From: JBKJML01 sp046596415 | Lineage (GTDB): Bacteria; Actinomycetota; Thermoleophilia; Gaiellales; Gaiellaceae | DNA: 6,489 nucleotides | Direction: 5' to 3' | Assembly (NCBI GenBank): GCA_046596415.1 | Contig: JBKJML010000201.1 | Location: 1 to 6,489, forward strand | Shown: in pieces, positions 1 through 5,830 of the stretch | How the letters are laid out: every line of letters begins with the position of its first letter | Position numbering within the stretch: the first letter of the stretch is position 1 | The notes under the pieces: generated by a model | The model's database searches: none | What the model saw: only the letters and a program-made list of their open reading frames with translations | Told to the model about the DNA's origin: nothing | Made by a program: the position numbers and the translations under genes

Positions 1-2492
1 AGCTAGCGAAGACGAAGACCGACGCCGAGGTGGTGGCACTCGAGCGCGTCGCGGCCGCCGCGGGCGCGGCCGCGCGCACGGCAGCCCTCGCGAGCGCGGC
101 CGCCAACGAGCGGGCCCGCGCGGCGCAGGCGCGTCTGGCCGCTCTCGAGCGTGGCGTCGCACGGCTCGCCGAGGAACGGCTCGAGCAGCTCAGCGTGGAG
201 CGGCAGCGGCTCGAGGCGGAGCTCGCAGCCGCGGCGGGCGGCCGTGAGGGCGCGACCGGCAGGCTCTACGAGCTCGGTGGAATCCGTGAGCGGCTCGCCC
301 TACGCCGCGAGTCGGCGGGCTCGCTCCGCGAGCGGTTCCAGGCCGACCTCGGCGAGGCCCAGGCAGCCGCCCGCCAGAAGGGCCCGTCGCCTGCGGAGCT
401 GGAGCAGGCTGCGAACGAGGCTACCGCTCTCGCCCGGACGGCTGCGCACGAACGTGACGACCTCGCGGAGCGGGCCCGGCTCGCGAAGGAGCGGCTGGCG
501 GCGCTCGAGCGCTCGCTCGCCGAGCGGGAGGGGATCCCGCCCGCGGCGCGCGCGCTGGCGGAGCAGGGCGAGACGCTGGCGCTCTCGTTGCTGCACGTGG
601 AGCCCGGCGCTGAGCGCGCCGTCGCCGCCGCGCTCGGCTGGCGCGCGTCGGCCGTGCTCGCAGACGACGCCAGGGCAGGGCTCGAGCTGCTGCAACGCGC
701 ACGGGAAGGTGGCCTCGGCAGCCTGACCGTCCTCGTCGGCCGCCGGCCCGAGGATCTCGTCGCCGCGCTGCCGGTCGTGGCTCTGGCTGAGCTGCTCGCG
801 GCGAAGGCGCCGGCAGTGACAGCGGAAGGATTCGGCTTCGACCCGCAGCGCGGTGAGCTGTGGTTCGCCGGCGAGGCCGCCGAGGCGGTGCTGCTCGAGC
901 TCGACGCGCGCCGTCGCGAGCTCGAGCGCGAGGGCACGGAGCTCGACGCGCACGCGAAGGCTGCCGCGGGAACCGCCGACGAAGCCCTCGCCCTGGCTGC
1001 CGCCGCCGAGGCTGCCTACGCCGCGGTTGCTCACCTGCGAGTAGCGCCGCCGCTCGATCCCGCCCTGGCAGCGCAGCTCGTGGCGCAGGCCGAATCGCTG
1101 GAGCAGGTGCTCGTCGCCGCCGTTGGTGTGGCGGTTCGAGTCGAGCGCCCGCTGCGCGAGCGTGTCGACACTGCAGCCGAGCGGGCCGGCGAGCTGGGCG
1201 GCGCCTTGACGGAGCTCGGCGCCCGCGAGCTCGAAGCACGTCGCGAGGCGGGTGAGGCATCCAGGCACGCGTCGGCCGCAGATGTCGAGTGCATCAGGCT
1301 CGGCGGGGGGCAGCTCGTGCTCGCCGAGGGCGCGGCCGCTGACGACCGCGGCGCGGTCGAAGGTGAGGCGCGCGCGCTGACCGCCGAGGCGGCGCGGGTC
1401 GGCGAAGCCGCGGCAGTCGCCGCCGAGGAGTCTCGGCTGGCCCAGTCGGCGCTCGCCGAGCGGGTTCCGAAGCGGCGCACGATGATCGATGCCGACCTGC
1501 TCGCGCGCATCGCCGATGGTGCTGCAAGGCTCGAGGGCATGCTGGCGTCCGTGGCCGGCGGCGCCTCGCGCTTCGAGGCGCCGCTCCGGGCCAGGGTCGA
1601 CGCCGGCGCACACCGGGCAGGCGCGCTTGGTGGCGAATTGCGCCGCCTCGGCGCCGCCGAGGTCGAGCTGCGGCAGGCGGTCGAGGACTCGGGGCAGCGT
1701 CTCCAGGCGATCGAGATCGAATTGACAAGGCTGGAGGGCGACGCGGCCGAGGCGCAGCGTCGCCTCGAGGAGGCCGACATCGAGGAGGCTGACATCGAGC
1801 TTGGCGAGGGCGACGATCGCGACGAGCTCGCGGCGCGCGCCGAGCGGCTCGAGACGCGCCGGATCCAGCTCGGCCAGGTCAACCCGCTCGCCAAGGAGGA
1901 GTACGAGTCCGAGCAGGAGCGACTCGCCGAGCTCGCGCTCCAGCGTGAGGATCTCGAGCGGAGCCTGGCGGAGATCGAGAGCCTTCGCGCCGAGCTCGCG
2001 GAGACGGTGGCACGTCGCTTCGAGGAGACCTTCGGCGCCGTGGCAGCGAACTTCGAGGAGGTCGCGTCGACCCTCTTCCCGGGTGGCGGCGGCCGGCTCC
2101 GGCTCGTCGAGCCCGAGGACGAGGAAGGGGAGCTCGGCGTCGAGATCGAGCTGCAGCCGGCCGGCAAGCGGATCACGCGCCTCTCGATGCTCTCGGGCGG
2201 CGAGAAGGCGCTCGGTGCGATCAGCTTCCTCTTCTCGCTCTTCCTCGCGAAGCCGTGCCCGTTCTACCTCCTCGACGAGGTCGAGGCAGCGCTCGACGAC
2301 GCCAACATCGGCCGCTTCGTGGAGCTGCTGCGCCGCTACGCCGACCGGGCACAGTTCATCGTCATCACCCATCAGAAGCGCACGATGGAGGCCGCGGACG
2401 TCCTCTACGGCGTCACGATGGGGAGCGACGGCGTCTCACAGGTCGTCTCACGGCGGCTGCCGCGTGAGGAGCGGGCAGCAGCCATCGCCTGA
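1..2492 (+). CDS. smc: Chromosome segregation/condensation ATPase SMC (5'-truncated by window edge)
   Basis: SMC forms the core of bacterial condensin on DNA and uses ATP to organise and separate sister chromosomes. The reading frame is open from base 3, so the gene starts upstream; the GTG at 30 is only an internal valine. Counting residues from the codon at 30: about 1-166 is the ascending coiled coil, rich in Ala/Glu/Arg/Leu; about 167-290 is the hinge (EGIP... to LWFAGE); about 290-610 is the descending arm; about 611 to the end is the C-terminal ABC head. The head shows LGQVNPLAKEEYE (N at 618), the signature motif LSGGEKAL (721-728), Walker B FYLLDE (745-750), D-loop EAALDD and the H-loop VITHQKRTME (His 781). 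The N-terminal head with Walker A (missing here) would complete a protein of about 1,150-1,200 residues, usual for the family. Oddities: the returning arm carries a diverged internal duplication, and the hinge looks short. Identity is certain from the C-terminal head. Confidence 0.98.
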   Translation, partial: LAKTKTDAEVVALERVAAAAGAAARTAALASAAANERARAAQARLAALERGVARLAEERLEQLSVERQRLEAELAAAAGGREGATGRLYELGGIRERLALRRESAGSLRERFQADLGEAQAAARQKGPSPAELEQAANEATALARTAAHERDDLAERARLAKERLAALERSLAEREGIPPAARALAEQGETLALSLLHVEPGAERAVAAALGWRASAVLADDARAGLELLQRAREGGLGSLTVLVGRRPEDLVAALPVVALAELLAAKAPAVTAEGFGFDPQRGELWFAGEAAEAVLLELDARRRELEREGTELDAHAKAAAGTADEALALAAAAEAAYAAVAHLRVAPPLDPALAAQLVAQAESLEQVLVAAVGVAVRVERPLRERVDTAAERAGELGGALTELGARELEARREAGEASRHASAADVECIRLGGGQLVLAEGAAADDRGAVEGEARALTAEAARVGEAAAVAAEESRLAQSALAERVPKRRTMIDADLLARIADGAARLEGMLASVAGGASRFEAPLRARVDAGAHRAGALGGELRRLGAAEVELRQAVEDSGQRLQAIEIELTRLEGDAAEAQRRLEEADIEEADIELGEGDDRDELAARAERLETRRIQLGQVNPLAKEEYESEQERLAELALQREDLERSLAEIESLRAELAETVARRFEETFGAVAANFEEVASTLFPGGGGRLRLVEPEDEEGELGVEIELQPAGKRITRLSMLSGGEKALGAISFLFSLFLAKPCPFYLLDEVEAALDDANIGRFVELLRRYADRAQFIVITHQKRTMEAADVLYGVTMGSDGVSQVVSRRLPREERAAAIA
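1053..1307 (+). repeat. Internal protein repeat, copy 1, in the SMC returning arm
   Basis: This codes for 85 residues, from LDPALAAQ to CIRLGG. They align without any gap to the 85 residues encoded at 1485-1739, with 36 identities by my hand count. The core (nt 1125-1241) contains the pattern G-x-A-x-R-x-E-x-PLR-x-RVD, then RAG-x-LGG and LGA-x-E-x-E-x-R, with 24 of 39 positions identical. The Pro and several Gly are unusual for a regular coiled coil. The DNA of the two copies has diverged substantially, so this is an old duplication within the protein and not a recent tandem repeat. Confidence 0.8.
1485..1739 (+). repeat. Internal protein repeat, copy 2, in the SMC returning arm
   Basis: This is the second copy of the 85-residue unit, from IDADLLAR to TRLEG, starting 144 codons after copy 1. 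It keeps the central E-x-PLR-x-RVD, RAG-x-LGG and LGA-x-E-x-E-x-R positions. It lies closer to the ATPase head than copy 1 and ends about 47 residues before the conserved LGQVN motif. The 59 residues between the copies show only weak Ala/Glu-rich similarity to those before copy 1, so the original duplicated unit may have been larger than what can still be recognised. Confidence 0.8.
1767..1796 (+). repeat. 15-bp tandem duplication inside smc (two copies)
   Basis: Two adjacent 15-base units, GAGGAGGCCGACATC and GAGGAGGCTGACATC, differ at one wobble base and encode EEADI twice. The unit is in frame and adds five residues, so the coding sequence is not disturbed. It lies in the end of the returning coiled coil, just before the head, where small in-frame length changes may be tolerated. 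It looks like a recent replication-slippage event. Confidence 0.75.
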
Positions 2493-2500
2493 CGACGGTC

Positions 2501-2520
2501 AGCCGTCTATCCCGACGGCT
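2501..2520 (+). terminator. Hairpin in the smc-ftsY gap
   Basis: AGCCGTC and GACGGCT form a perfect 7-bp stem around the 6-base loop TATCCC, starting 9 bases after the smc stop. No T-run follows, so a classical intrinsic terminator is not shown; actinobacterial terminators often lack U-tracts, so termination of smc remains possible. A competing stem is available: GACGG at 2494-2498 can pair with CCGTC at 2503-2507 around a 4-base loop, using the same central segment. The right arm touches the -10-like hexamer of ftsY. Confidence 0.4.
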
Positions 2521-2525
2521 AACCT
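2520..2525 (+). promoter_or_regulatory. Putative -10 element (TAACCT) for leaderless ftsY transcription
   Basis: TAACCT fits the actinobacterial TANNNT -10 pattern. Six bases separate it from the ftsY ATG, which would put the transcription start at or next to the A of the start codon. No purine-rich Shine-Dalgarno sequence is present in the gap, which agrees with a leaderless message. No convincing -35 is seen. The same heptamer TAACCTC recurs before trmD. Confidence 0.45.
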
Positions 2526-2531
2526 CACGCG

Positions 2532-3485
2532 ATGGCACGGACCTGGGCAGATCTCCTCGGTGACGCTGCGGGGGCGGGGGAGACCGAGGAGGAGCAGCAG
2601 GGCTTCCTGGGGCGGCTGCGTGAGTCGCTGTCGAAGAGCCGCCGGGCGCTCACCGGCGAGCTGGCCGCCGCGACGTTCGATCCGGGGAACGCCGAGGACT
2701 GGGAGCGGCTTGAGGAGGCGCTGATCCAGGGCGACGTCGGTGTCCGTGCCACCGCCGAGCTCGTCCGGCGACTCGAGGCACGCAACGAGCTCGGCAACCT
2801 GAACGAGGCGCTTGCTGAGGAGATCGCCGAGCTGCTCGGCGAGCCGCGCACGCTCGACCTCCAGGCGAAGCCGTCGGTGATCCTCGTCGTCGGCGTGAAC
2901 GGCACCGGCAAGACGACGACGATCGGGAAGCTCGCCCAGAAGCTGCGTCAGCATGACCGCTCCGTCCTGCTCGGCGCCGCCGACACGTTTCGCGCGGCCG
3001 CCGAGGAGCAGCTCGAGATCTGGGCGCAGCGCGCCGGAGCCGATTTCGTCGGCGCTCCGCGCGGTGCCGACCCCGCCGCGGTCGCATTCGACGCGGTCGA
3101 GGCGGGCCGGGCACGCGGCAAGGACGTCGTGATCGTCGACACCGCGGGCCGACTCCACACGCAGGCGAACCTGATGGAGGAGCTCGCCAAGGTACGGCGC
3201 GTGATCGAGGGGCGTCTGGAGGGGGCGCCCCACGAGACGATTCTCGTCGTCGACGCCACCACCGGGCAGAACGGCCTCCAGCAGGCCCGTCTCTTCGGTG
3301 AGACGGCAGGCGTCACCGGTGTCGCACTGACGAAGCTCGACGGATCGGCGAAGGGTGGTATCGCGGTGGCGATCGCGTACGAGCTCGGCCTGCCGGTCGT
3401 GCTCGTCGGTGTCGGCGAGGGCCTCGAGGATCTGCGCCCGTTCGACGCTCACGACTTCGCGCGCGCCCTCGTCGCCGCAACCTGA
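2532..3485 (+). CDS. ftsY: Signal recognition particle receptor FtsY
   Basis: FtsY is the membrane-associated GTPase that docks the SRP-ribosome-nascent chain complex at the SecYEG translocon by pairing with Ffh. The 317-residue product has a short acidic N-terminus, a likely membrane-binding amphipathic helix around 24-40 (GFLGRLRESLSKSRR), an N domain (about 40-110) and the G domain. GTPase motifs are intact: G1 GVNGTGKTTT (121-130), DTFR (151-154) with AAAEEQL, G3 DTAGR (203-207), DATTGQ (241-246), G4 TKLDG (267-271) and the closing GVGE with DLRPF. The long acidic A domain of the E. coli protein is absent, as is usual in many Gram-positives. ATG at 2532 is the only sensible start: it gives the full N-terminal helix and is preceded by a -10-like hexamer instead of an SD. 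ffh follows after a 59-base gap, so receptor and particle GTPase are neighbours. Confidence 0.98.
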   Translation: MARTWADLLGDAAGAGETEEEQQGFLGRLRESLSKSRRALTGELAAATFDPGNAEDWERLEEALIQGDVGVRATAELVRRLEARNELGNLNEALAEEIAELLGEPRTLDLQAKPSVILVVGVNGTGKTTTIGKLAQKLRQHDRSVLLGAADTFRAAAEEQLEIWAQRAGADFVGAPRGADPAAVAFDAVEAGRARGKDVVIVDTAGRLHTQANLMEELAKVRRVIEGRLEGAPHETILVVDATTGQNGLQQARLFGETAGVTGVALTKLDGSAKGGIAVAIAYELGLPVVLVGVGEGLEDLRPFDAHDFARALVAAT

Positions 3486-3491
3486 AAAACG

Positions 3492-3514
3492 CCTTGTGGC
3501 TCTGAGCCACAAGG
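3492..3514. terminator. Perfect 10-bp hairpin between ftsY and ffh
   Basis: CCTTGTGGCT and AGCCACAAGG form a perfect 10-bp stem around a CTG loop, starting 7 bases after the ftsY stop. On the + strand it is followed by GTGCGCG, not by T's. Upstream is an A5 run (3485-3489), so read on the - strand the hairpin is followed by CG and then five T's, the layout of an intrinsic terminator. It may end ftsY transcription in a U-independent way, act in both directions, or stop antisense transcripts. Because its right arm covers the -35 region of the putative ffh promoter, a protein operator is an alternative. Confidence 0.6.
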
Positions 3515-3530
3515 GTGCGCGCGGCGTCTC

Positions 3531-3536
3531 TACACT
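3531..3536 (+). promoter_or_regulatory. Putative -10 element (TACACT) for ffh
   Basis: TACACT matches TANNNT and lies 8 bases before the GTG start chosen for ffh. No Shine-Dalgarno sequence stands before that GTG (the intervening bases are GTCCAGCC), so the transcript would be leaderless or nearly so. The -35 position falls in or near the right arm of the upstream hairpin and has no clear consensus match. This site would drive ffh and, by read-through, the tightly coupled rpsP-khpA-rimM-lepB run. Confidence 0.5.
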
Positions 3537-3544
3537 GTCCAGCC

Positions 3545-4873
3545 GTGTTCGACACGCTCTCAGACAAGCTCCAGGCGGCTCTTGGCGGCATCAGCGGCAA
3601 GGGCCGCCTCGACGAGGAACAGATCTCGAAGGCGATGCGCGAGATCCGCCTCGCGCTGCTCGAGGCCGACGTCAACTTCCAGGTGGTCAAGGACTTCGTC
3701 GCCCACGTCAAGGAGCGCGCGACCGGCCAGGACGTGCTGAAGAGCCTCAGCTCGGGCCAGCAAGTCGTCAAGATCGTCCACGAGGAGCTGACGAGCTTGA
3801 TGGGCTCCGGCGACTCGCGGCTTGCATTCGGCCGCCCGCCGACCGTGATCCTGCTCGCGGGCCTCCAGGGGGCCGGTAAGACGACCGCCGCCGCGAAGCT
3901 CGCCCTCCTGCTGCGCAAAGAGAAGAAGAGCCCGGCGCTGATCGCCGCCGACCTTCAGCGGCCCGCCGCGATCGACCAGCTCGAGCAGCTCGGCCGCCAG
4001 ATCCAGATCCCCGTCTACTGCAAGGACACCCAGGATCCGGTCGAGGTCGTCAAGTACGGCATCCAGGCCGCGACGAGCGCCGGCAACGACGTCGTGATCG
4101 TCGACACAGCCGGCCGCCTGCACGTCGACGAGGCGCTGATGGACGAGCTCGTCCGCGTCCGCGACGCGGCGAAGCCGATGAACGTCCTGCTCGTGCTCGA
4201 CGCAATGACCGGTCAGGAGGCCGTGAACGTCGCCGAGACGTTCTTCGAACGGATCGCCTTCGACGGGGTCGTGCTGACGAAGCTCGACGGCGACGCACGC
4301 GGCGGCGCGGCGCTCTCGGTCAAGGCCGTCACGGGCAAGCCGATCAAGTTCGTCTCGGTCGGCGAGAAGCTCGACCAGCTCGAGTATTTCCATCCCGACC
4401 GGATGGCCTCGCGGATCCTCGGCATGGGCGACGTGTTGACGCTGATCGAGAAGGCGGAGGCCGCGGTCGAGGAAGACGAGCAGGCGGCGATGGAGGCGCG
4501 GATGCGCGCCGGCCAGTTCACCTTCGACGATTTCCTTGCCGCCCACAAGATGCTCCGTAAGATGGGGCCGCTGCAGGGAGTCCTGAAGATGATCCCCGGC
4601 ATCGGCAACCAGCTAAAGGACGTGGACATCGACGAACGGCAGCTGGCGCGGGTCGAGGCGATCGTGCTCTCGATGACGCCGCAGGAGCGCCGCATACCGC
4701 ACCTGATCAACGGCTCGCGCCGCCAGCGGATCGCCGTGGGCAGCGGGCAGACGATCGAGGATGTGAACAAGCTTCTCTCCGCGCGCAAGCAGATGGAGAA
4801 GATGATGAAACAGATGGGGAAGGGCAAGCTGCCGGCGCTCCCGACCCAACTCACCAAAGCCGGACGGAGGTAG
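3545..4873 (+). CDS. ffh: Signal recognition particle protein Ffh (SRP54)
   Basis: Ffh binds 4.5S/SRP RNA and hydrophobic signal sequences as they leave the ribosome, then delivers the complex to FtsY. I chose GTG at 3545 (442 residues) because the product then begins MFDTLSDKLQAAL, the typical Ffh N-terminus; a longer frame from 3515 would add ten residues without family support and would run over the promoter. Domains: N (1-95), G (96-295), M (about 300-425). Motifs: G1 GLQGAGKTT (106-114), DLQRPAA (136-142), G3 DTAGR (187-191), DAMTGQ (219-224), TKLDGDARGG (245-254). The M domain has GPLQGVLKMIPG (341-352), the RNA-binding SRRQRIAVGSG (391-401) and a Met-rich end MEKMMKQMGKG that belongs to signal-peptide binding. 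The stop codon is 5 bases before rpsP, whose SD lies inside the ffh end, so translation is probably coupled. Confidence 0.98.
   Translation: MFDTLSDKLQAALGGISGKGRLDEEQISKAMREIRLALLEADVNFQVVKDFVAHVKERATGQDVLKSLSSGQQVVKIVHEELTSLMGSGDSRLAFGRPPTVILLAGLQGAGKTTAAAKLALLLRKEKKSPALIAADLQRPAAIDQLEQLGRQIQIPVYCKDTQDPVEVVKYGIQAATSAGNDVVIVDTAGRLHVDEALMDELVRVRDAAKPMNVLLVLDAMTGQEAVNVAETFFERIAFDGVVLTKLDGDARGGAALSVKAVTGKPIKFVSVGEKLDQLEYFHPDRMASRILGMGDVLTLIEKAEAAVEEDEQAAMEARMRAGQFTFDDFLAAHKMLRKMGPLQGVLKMIPGIGNQLKDVDIDERQLARVEAIVLSMTPQERRIPHLINGSRRQRIAVGSGQTIEDVNKLLSARKQMEKMMKQMGKGKLPALPTQLTKAGRR
4866..4870 (+). promoter_or_regulatory. Ribosome binding site of rpsP
   Basis: GGAGG lies 8 bases before the rpsP ATG, inside the last codons of ffh. 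It is the strongest Shine-Dalgarno match at any start in the window and contrasts with the SD-less starts of ftsY, ffh and trmD. Confidence 0.8.
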
Positions 4874-4878
4874 GACGA

Positions 4879-5124
4879 ATGGCAGTACGCATGAGGCTGA
4901 CGCGGATCGGTTCGAAGAAGAACCCGATCTACCGCGTCGTCGTGGCCGACTCGCGCTCCCCGCGCGACGGCAGGTTCATCGAGATCATCGGCCGCTACAA
5001 CCCGCAGACCGATCCCTCGACGATCGAGCTCGACGAGGCGAAGGTGAAGGACTGGATCGGCAAGGGCGCGCAGCCTTCCGCTGCGGTCTCGAAGCTGATC
5101 AAGGCCGCCGGCATCAGTGGTTGA
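4879..5124 (+). CDS. rpsP: 30S ribosomal protein bS16
   Basis: bS16 binds 16S rRNA early in 30S assembly and stabilises the body of the subunit. The 81-residue product starts with the family pattern MAVRMRLTRIGSKKNPIYRV and has VVADSRSPRDGRFIE, IGRYNP and a C-terminal segment with VKDWIGKGAQPS and AVSKLIKAAG. It ends at about the minimal family length; Streptomyces and Mycobacterium versions usually carry a long charged C-terminal extension, which is missing here. The ATG has a strong GGAGG 8 bases upstream. khpA follows after 8 bases, with its SD overlapping the rpsP stop. This matches the widely conserved rpsP-KH-rimM-trmD arrangement. Confidence 0.98.
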   Translation: MAVRMRLTRIGSKKNPIYRVVVADSRSPRDGRFIEIIGRYNPQTDPSTIELDEAKVKDWIGKGAQPSAAVSKLIKAAGISG

Positions 5125-5129
5125 GGTGA
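5123..5129 (+). promoter_or_regulatory. Ribosome binding site of khpA
   Basis: GAGGTGA is a strong anti-16S match that overlaps the last two bases of the rpsP stop codon and stands 3 bases before the GTG at 5133. The core AGG is 6 bases from the start. This supports GTG 5133 and suggests coupled translation of the two genes. Confidence 0.7.
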
Positions 5130-5132
5130 CCG

Positions 5133-5363
5133 GTGGCTGAGCTGCTCGAGTGGCTCGCAAAGCGGCTCGTCGACGAACCCGAGGCGGTGCGCGTCGAGGT
5201 CGTGGAGGAGGCTGACGTGACGATCCTTCAGCTTCGGGTCGCGCCCGACGACATCGGCAAGGTGATCGGACGTCAGGGCCGCATCGCGCGAGCCCTGCGT
5301 ACCGTCGTTCGCGCGAGCGGCGCCCGCACCCACCGGCGCGTCGTGCTCGAGATCGTCGAGTGA
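5133..5363 (+). CDS. khpA: KH-domain RNA-binding protein KhpA (YlqC family)
   Basis: This is a small single-KH-domain protein of 76 residues. The RNA-binding GxxG loop is plain in IGKVIGRQGR (GRQG at 46-49), preceded by a beta-strand (VTILQLRVAPDD) and followed by a helix (IARALRTVVRASG) and a final strand (RRVVLEIVE), as in KhpA/YlqC. Family members bind RNA broadly, often with a partner KhpB, and affect cell division and cell size in some Firmicutes; the exact role in this organism cannot be read from sequence. The start is GTG with a good SD. Its position between rpsP and rimM is highly conserved in Gram-positive bacteria. The stop overlaps the start of rimM in a GTGA arrangement. Confidence 0.93.
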   Translation: MAELLEWLAKRLVDEPEAVRVEVVEEADVTILQLRVAPDDIGKVIGRQGRIARALRTVVRASGARTHRRVVLEIVE

Positions 5364-5830
5364 GCGAGGAGCTCGTGCCGGTCGGTCGTGTCGGCCGGCC
5401 GCACGGGATCGACGGCTCGTTCGTCGTGGAGCACGGCAGCAAGGACGAGCGGCGATTCGCCGTCGGTGCCGTCGTGCTCGTGGACGGGCAGCCGGCCAAG
5501 GTCGTCTCGTCGAAGCGCGCCGGTGGCGCCAGGCAGGCGATCCGCCTCGACCGTGAGGCCCCCCGTGGCGCGACGCTGGCGGTCCGCCGCGACGAGCTGC
5601 CTGAGCCGGAGGCGGACGCGTTCTACGTCTTCCAGCTGGTCGGGCTCGACGTCGAGGACTCGGACGGTCGCGTCCTGGGCACCGTGAAGGACGTGTTGCC
5701 CGGCGCCGCAAACGACTCGTTGGAGCTCGAGAACGGGACGCTCCTGCCGCTCGTCGAGGACTGCGTCCGCTCGGTCGACGTCGCCGCCGGCAGGGTCGTA
5801 GTCGACGCTCGCTTCCTGGACGACGACTGA
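5360..5830 (+). CDS. rimM: 16S rRNA processing / 30S maturation factor RimM
   Basis: RimM binds uS19 and helps mature the 3' head domain of the 30S subunit. The product is 156 residues, a little shorter than the usual 165-180. The N-terminal RimM barrel begins with VGRVGRPHGIDGSFVV (8-23) and runs to about 82. A PRC-barrel domain follows with FYVFQLVGLDVED (88-100), GRVLGTVKDVLPGAAND (103-119) and LLPLVEDCVRSVDVAAGRV (128-145). The reduction falls in the loops of the N-terminal barrel (SKDERRFAVG and KRAGGARQ). The start is a GTG that shares bases with the khpA stop (GTGA) and has no strong SD, so initiation probably depends on terminating ribosomes. The stop overlaps the lepB ATG by one base (TGATG). 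Confidence 0.95.
   Translation: MSEELVPVGRVGRPHGIDGSFVVEHGSKDERRFAVGAVVLVDGQPAKVVSSKRAGGARQAIRLDREAPRGATLAVRRDELPEPEADAFYVFQLVGLDVEDSDGRVLGTVKDVLPGAANDSLELENGTLLPLVEDCVRSVDVAAGRVVVDARFLDDD

Noticed and set aside
30..32. GTG at 30 as the start of smc
   Set aside because: The frame is open to the window edge at base 3, and the protein lacks its N-terminal ATPase half; the codon is an internal valine.
300..2372. Very long open frame on the - strand opposite smc (690 codons)
   Set aside because: Long antisense frames are expected where codons have G/C-rich third positions. The translation is Arg/Leu/Gly-rich with no recognisable domain, while the + strand encodes a certain SMC.
2494..3514. Riboswitch or small RNA gene in the gaps around ftsY
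   Set aside because: The gaps are only 39 and 59 bases; each holds one simple hairpin and no structure complex enough for a known riboswitch class or an SRP RNA.
3515..3517. GTG at 3515 as the start of ffh
   Set aside because: It adds ten residues with no match to the Ffh N-terminus and overlaps the hairpin/promoter gap.
4213..5499. Open frame on the - strand spanning ffh, rpsP, khpA and the start of rimM
   Set aside because: It crosses four certain + strand genes, is rich in Arg/Ser/Pro and shows no family motif; it is a shadow of the GC-rich coding frames.
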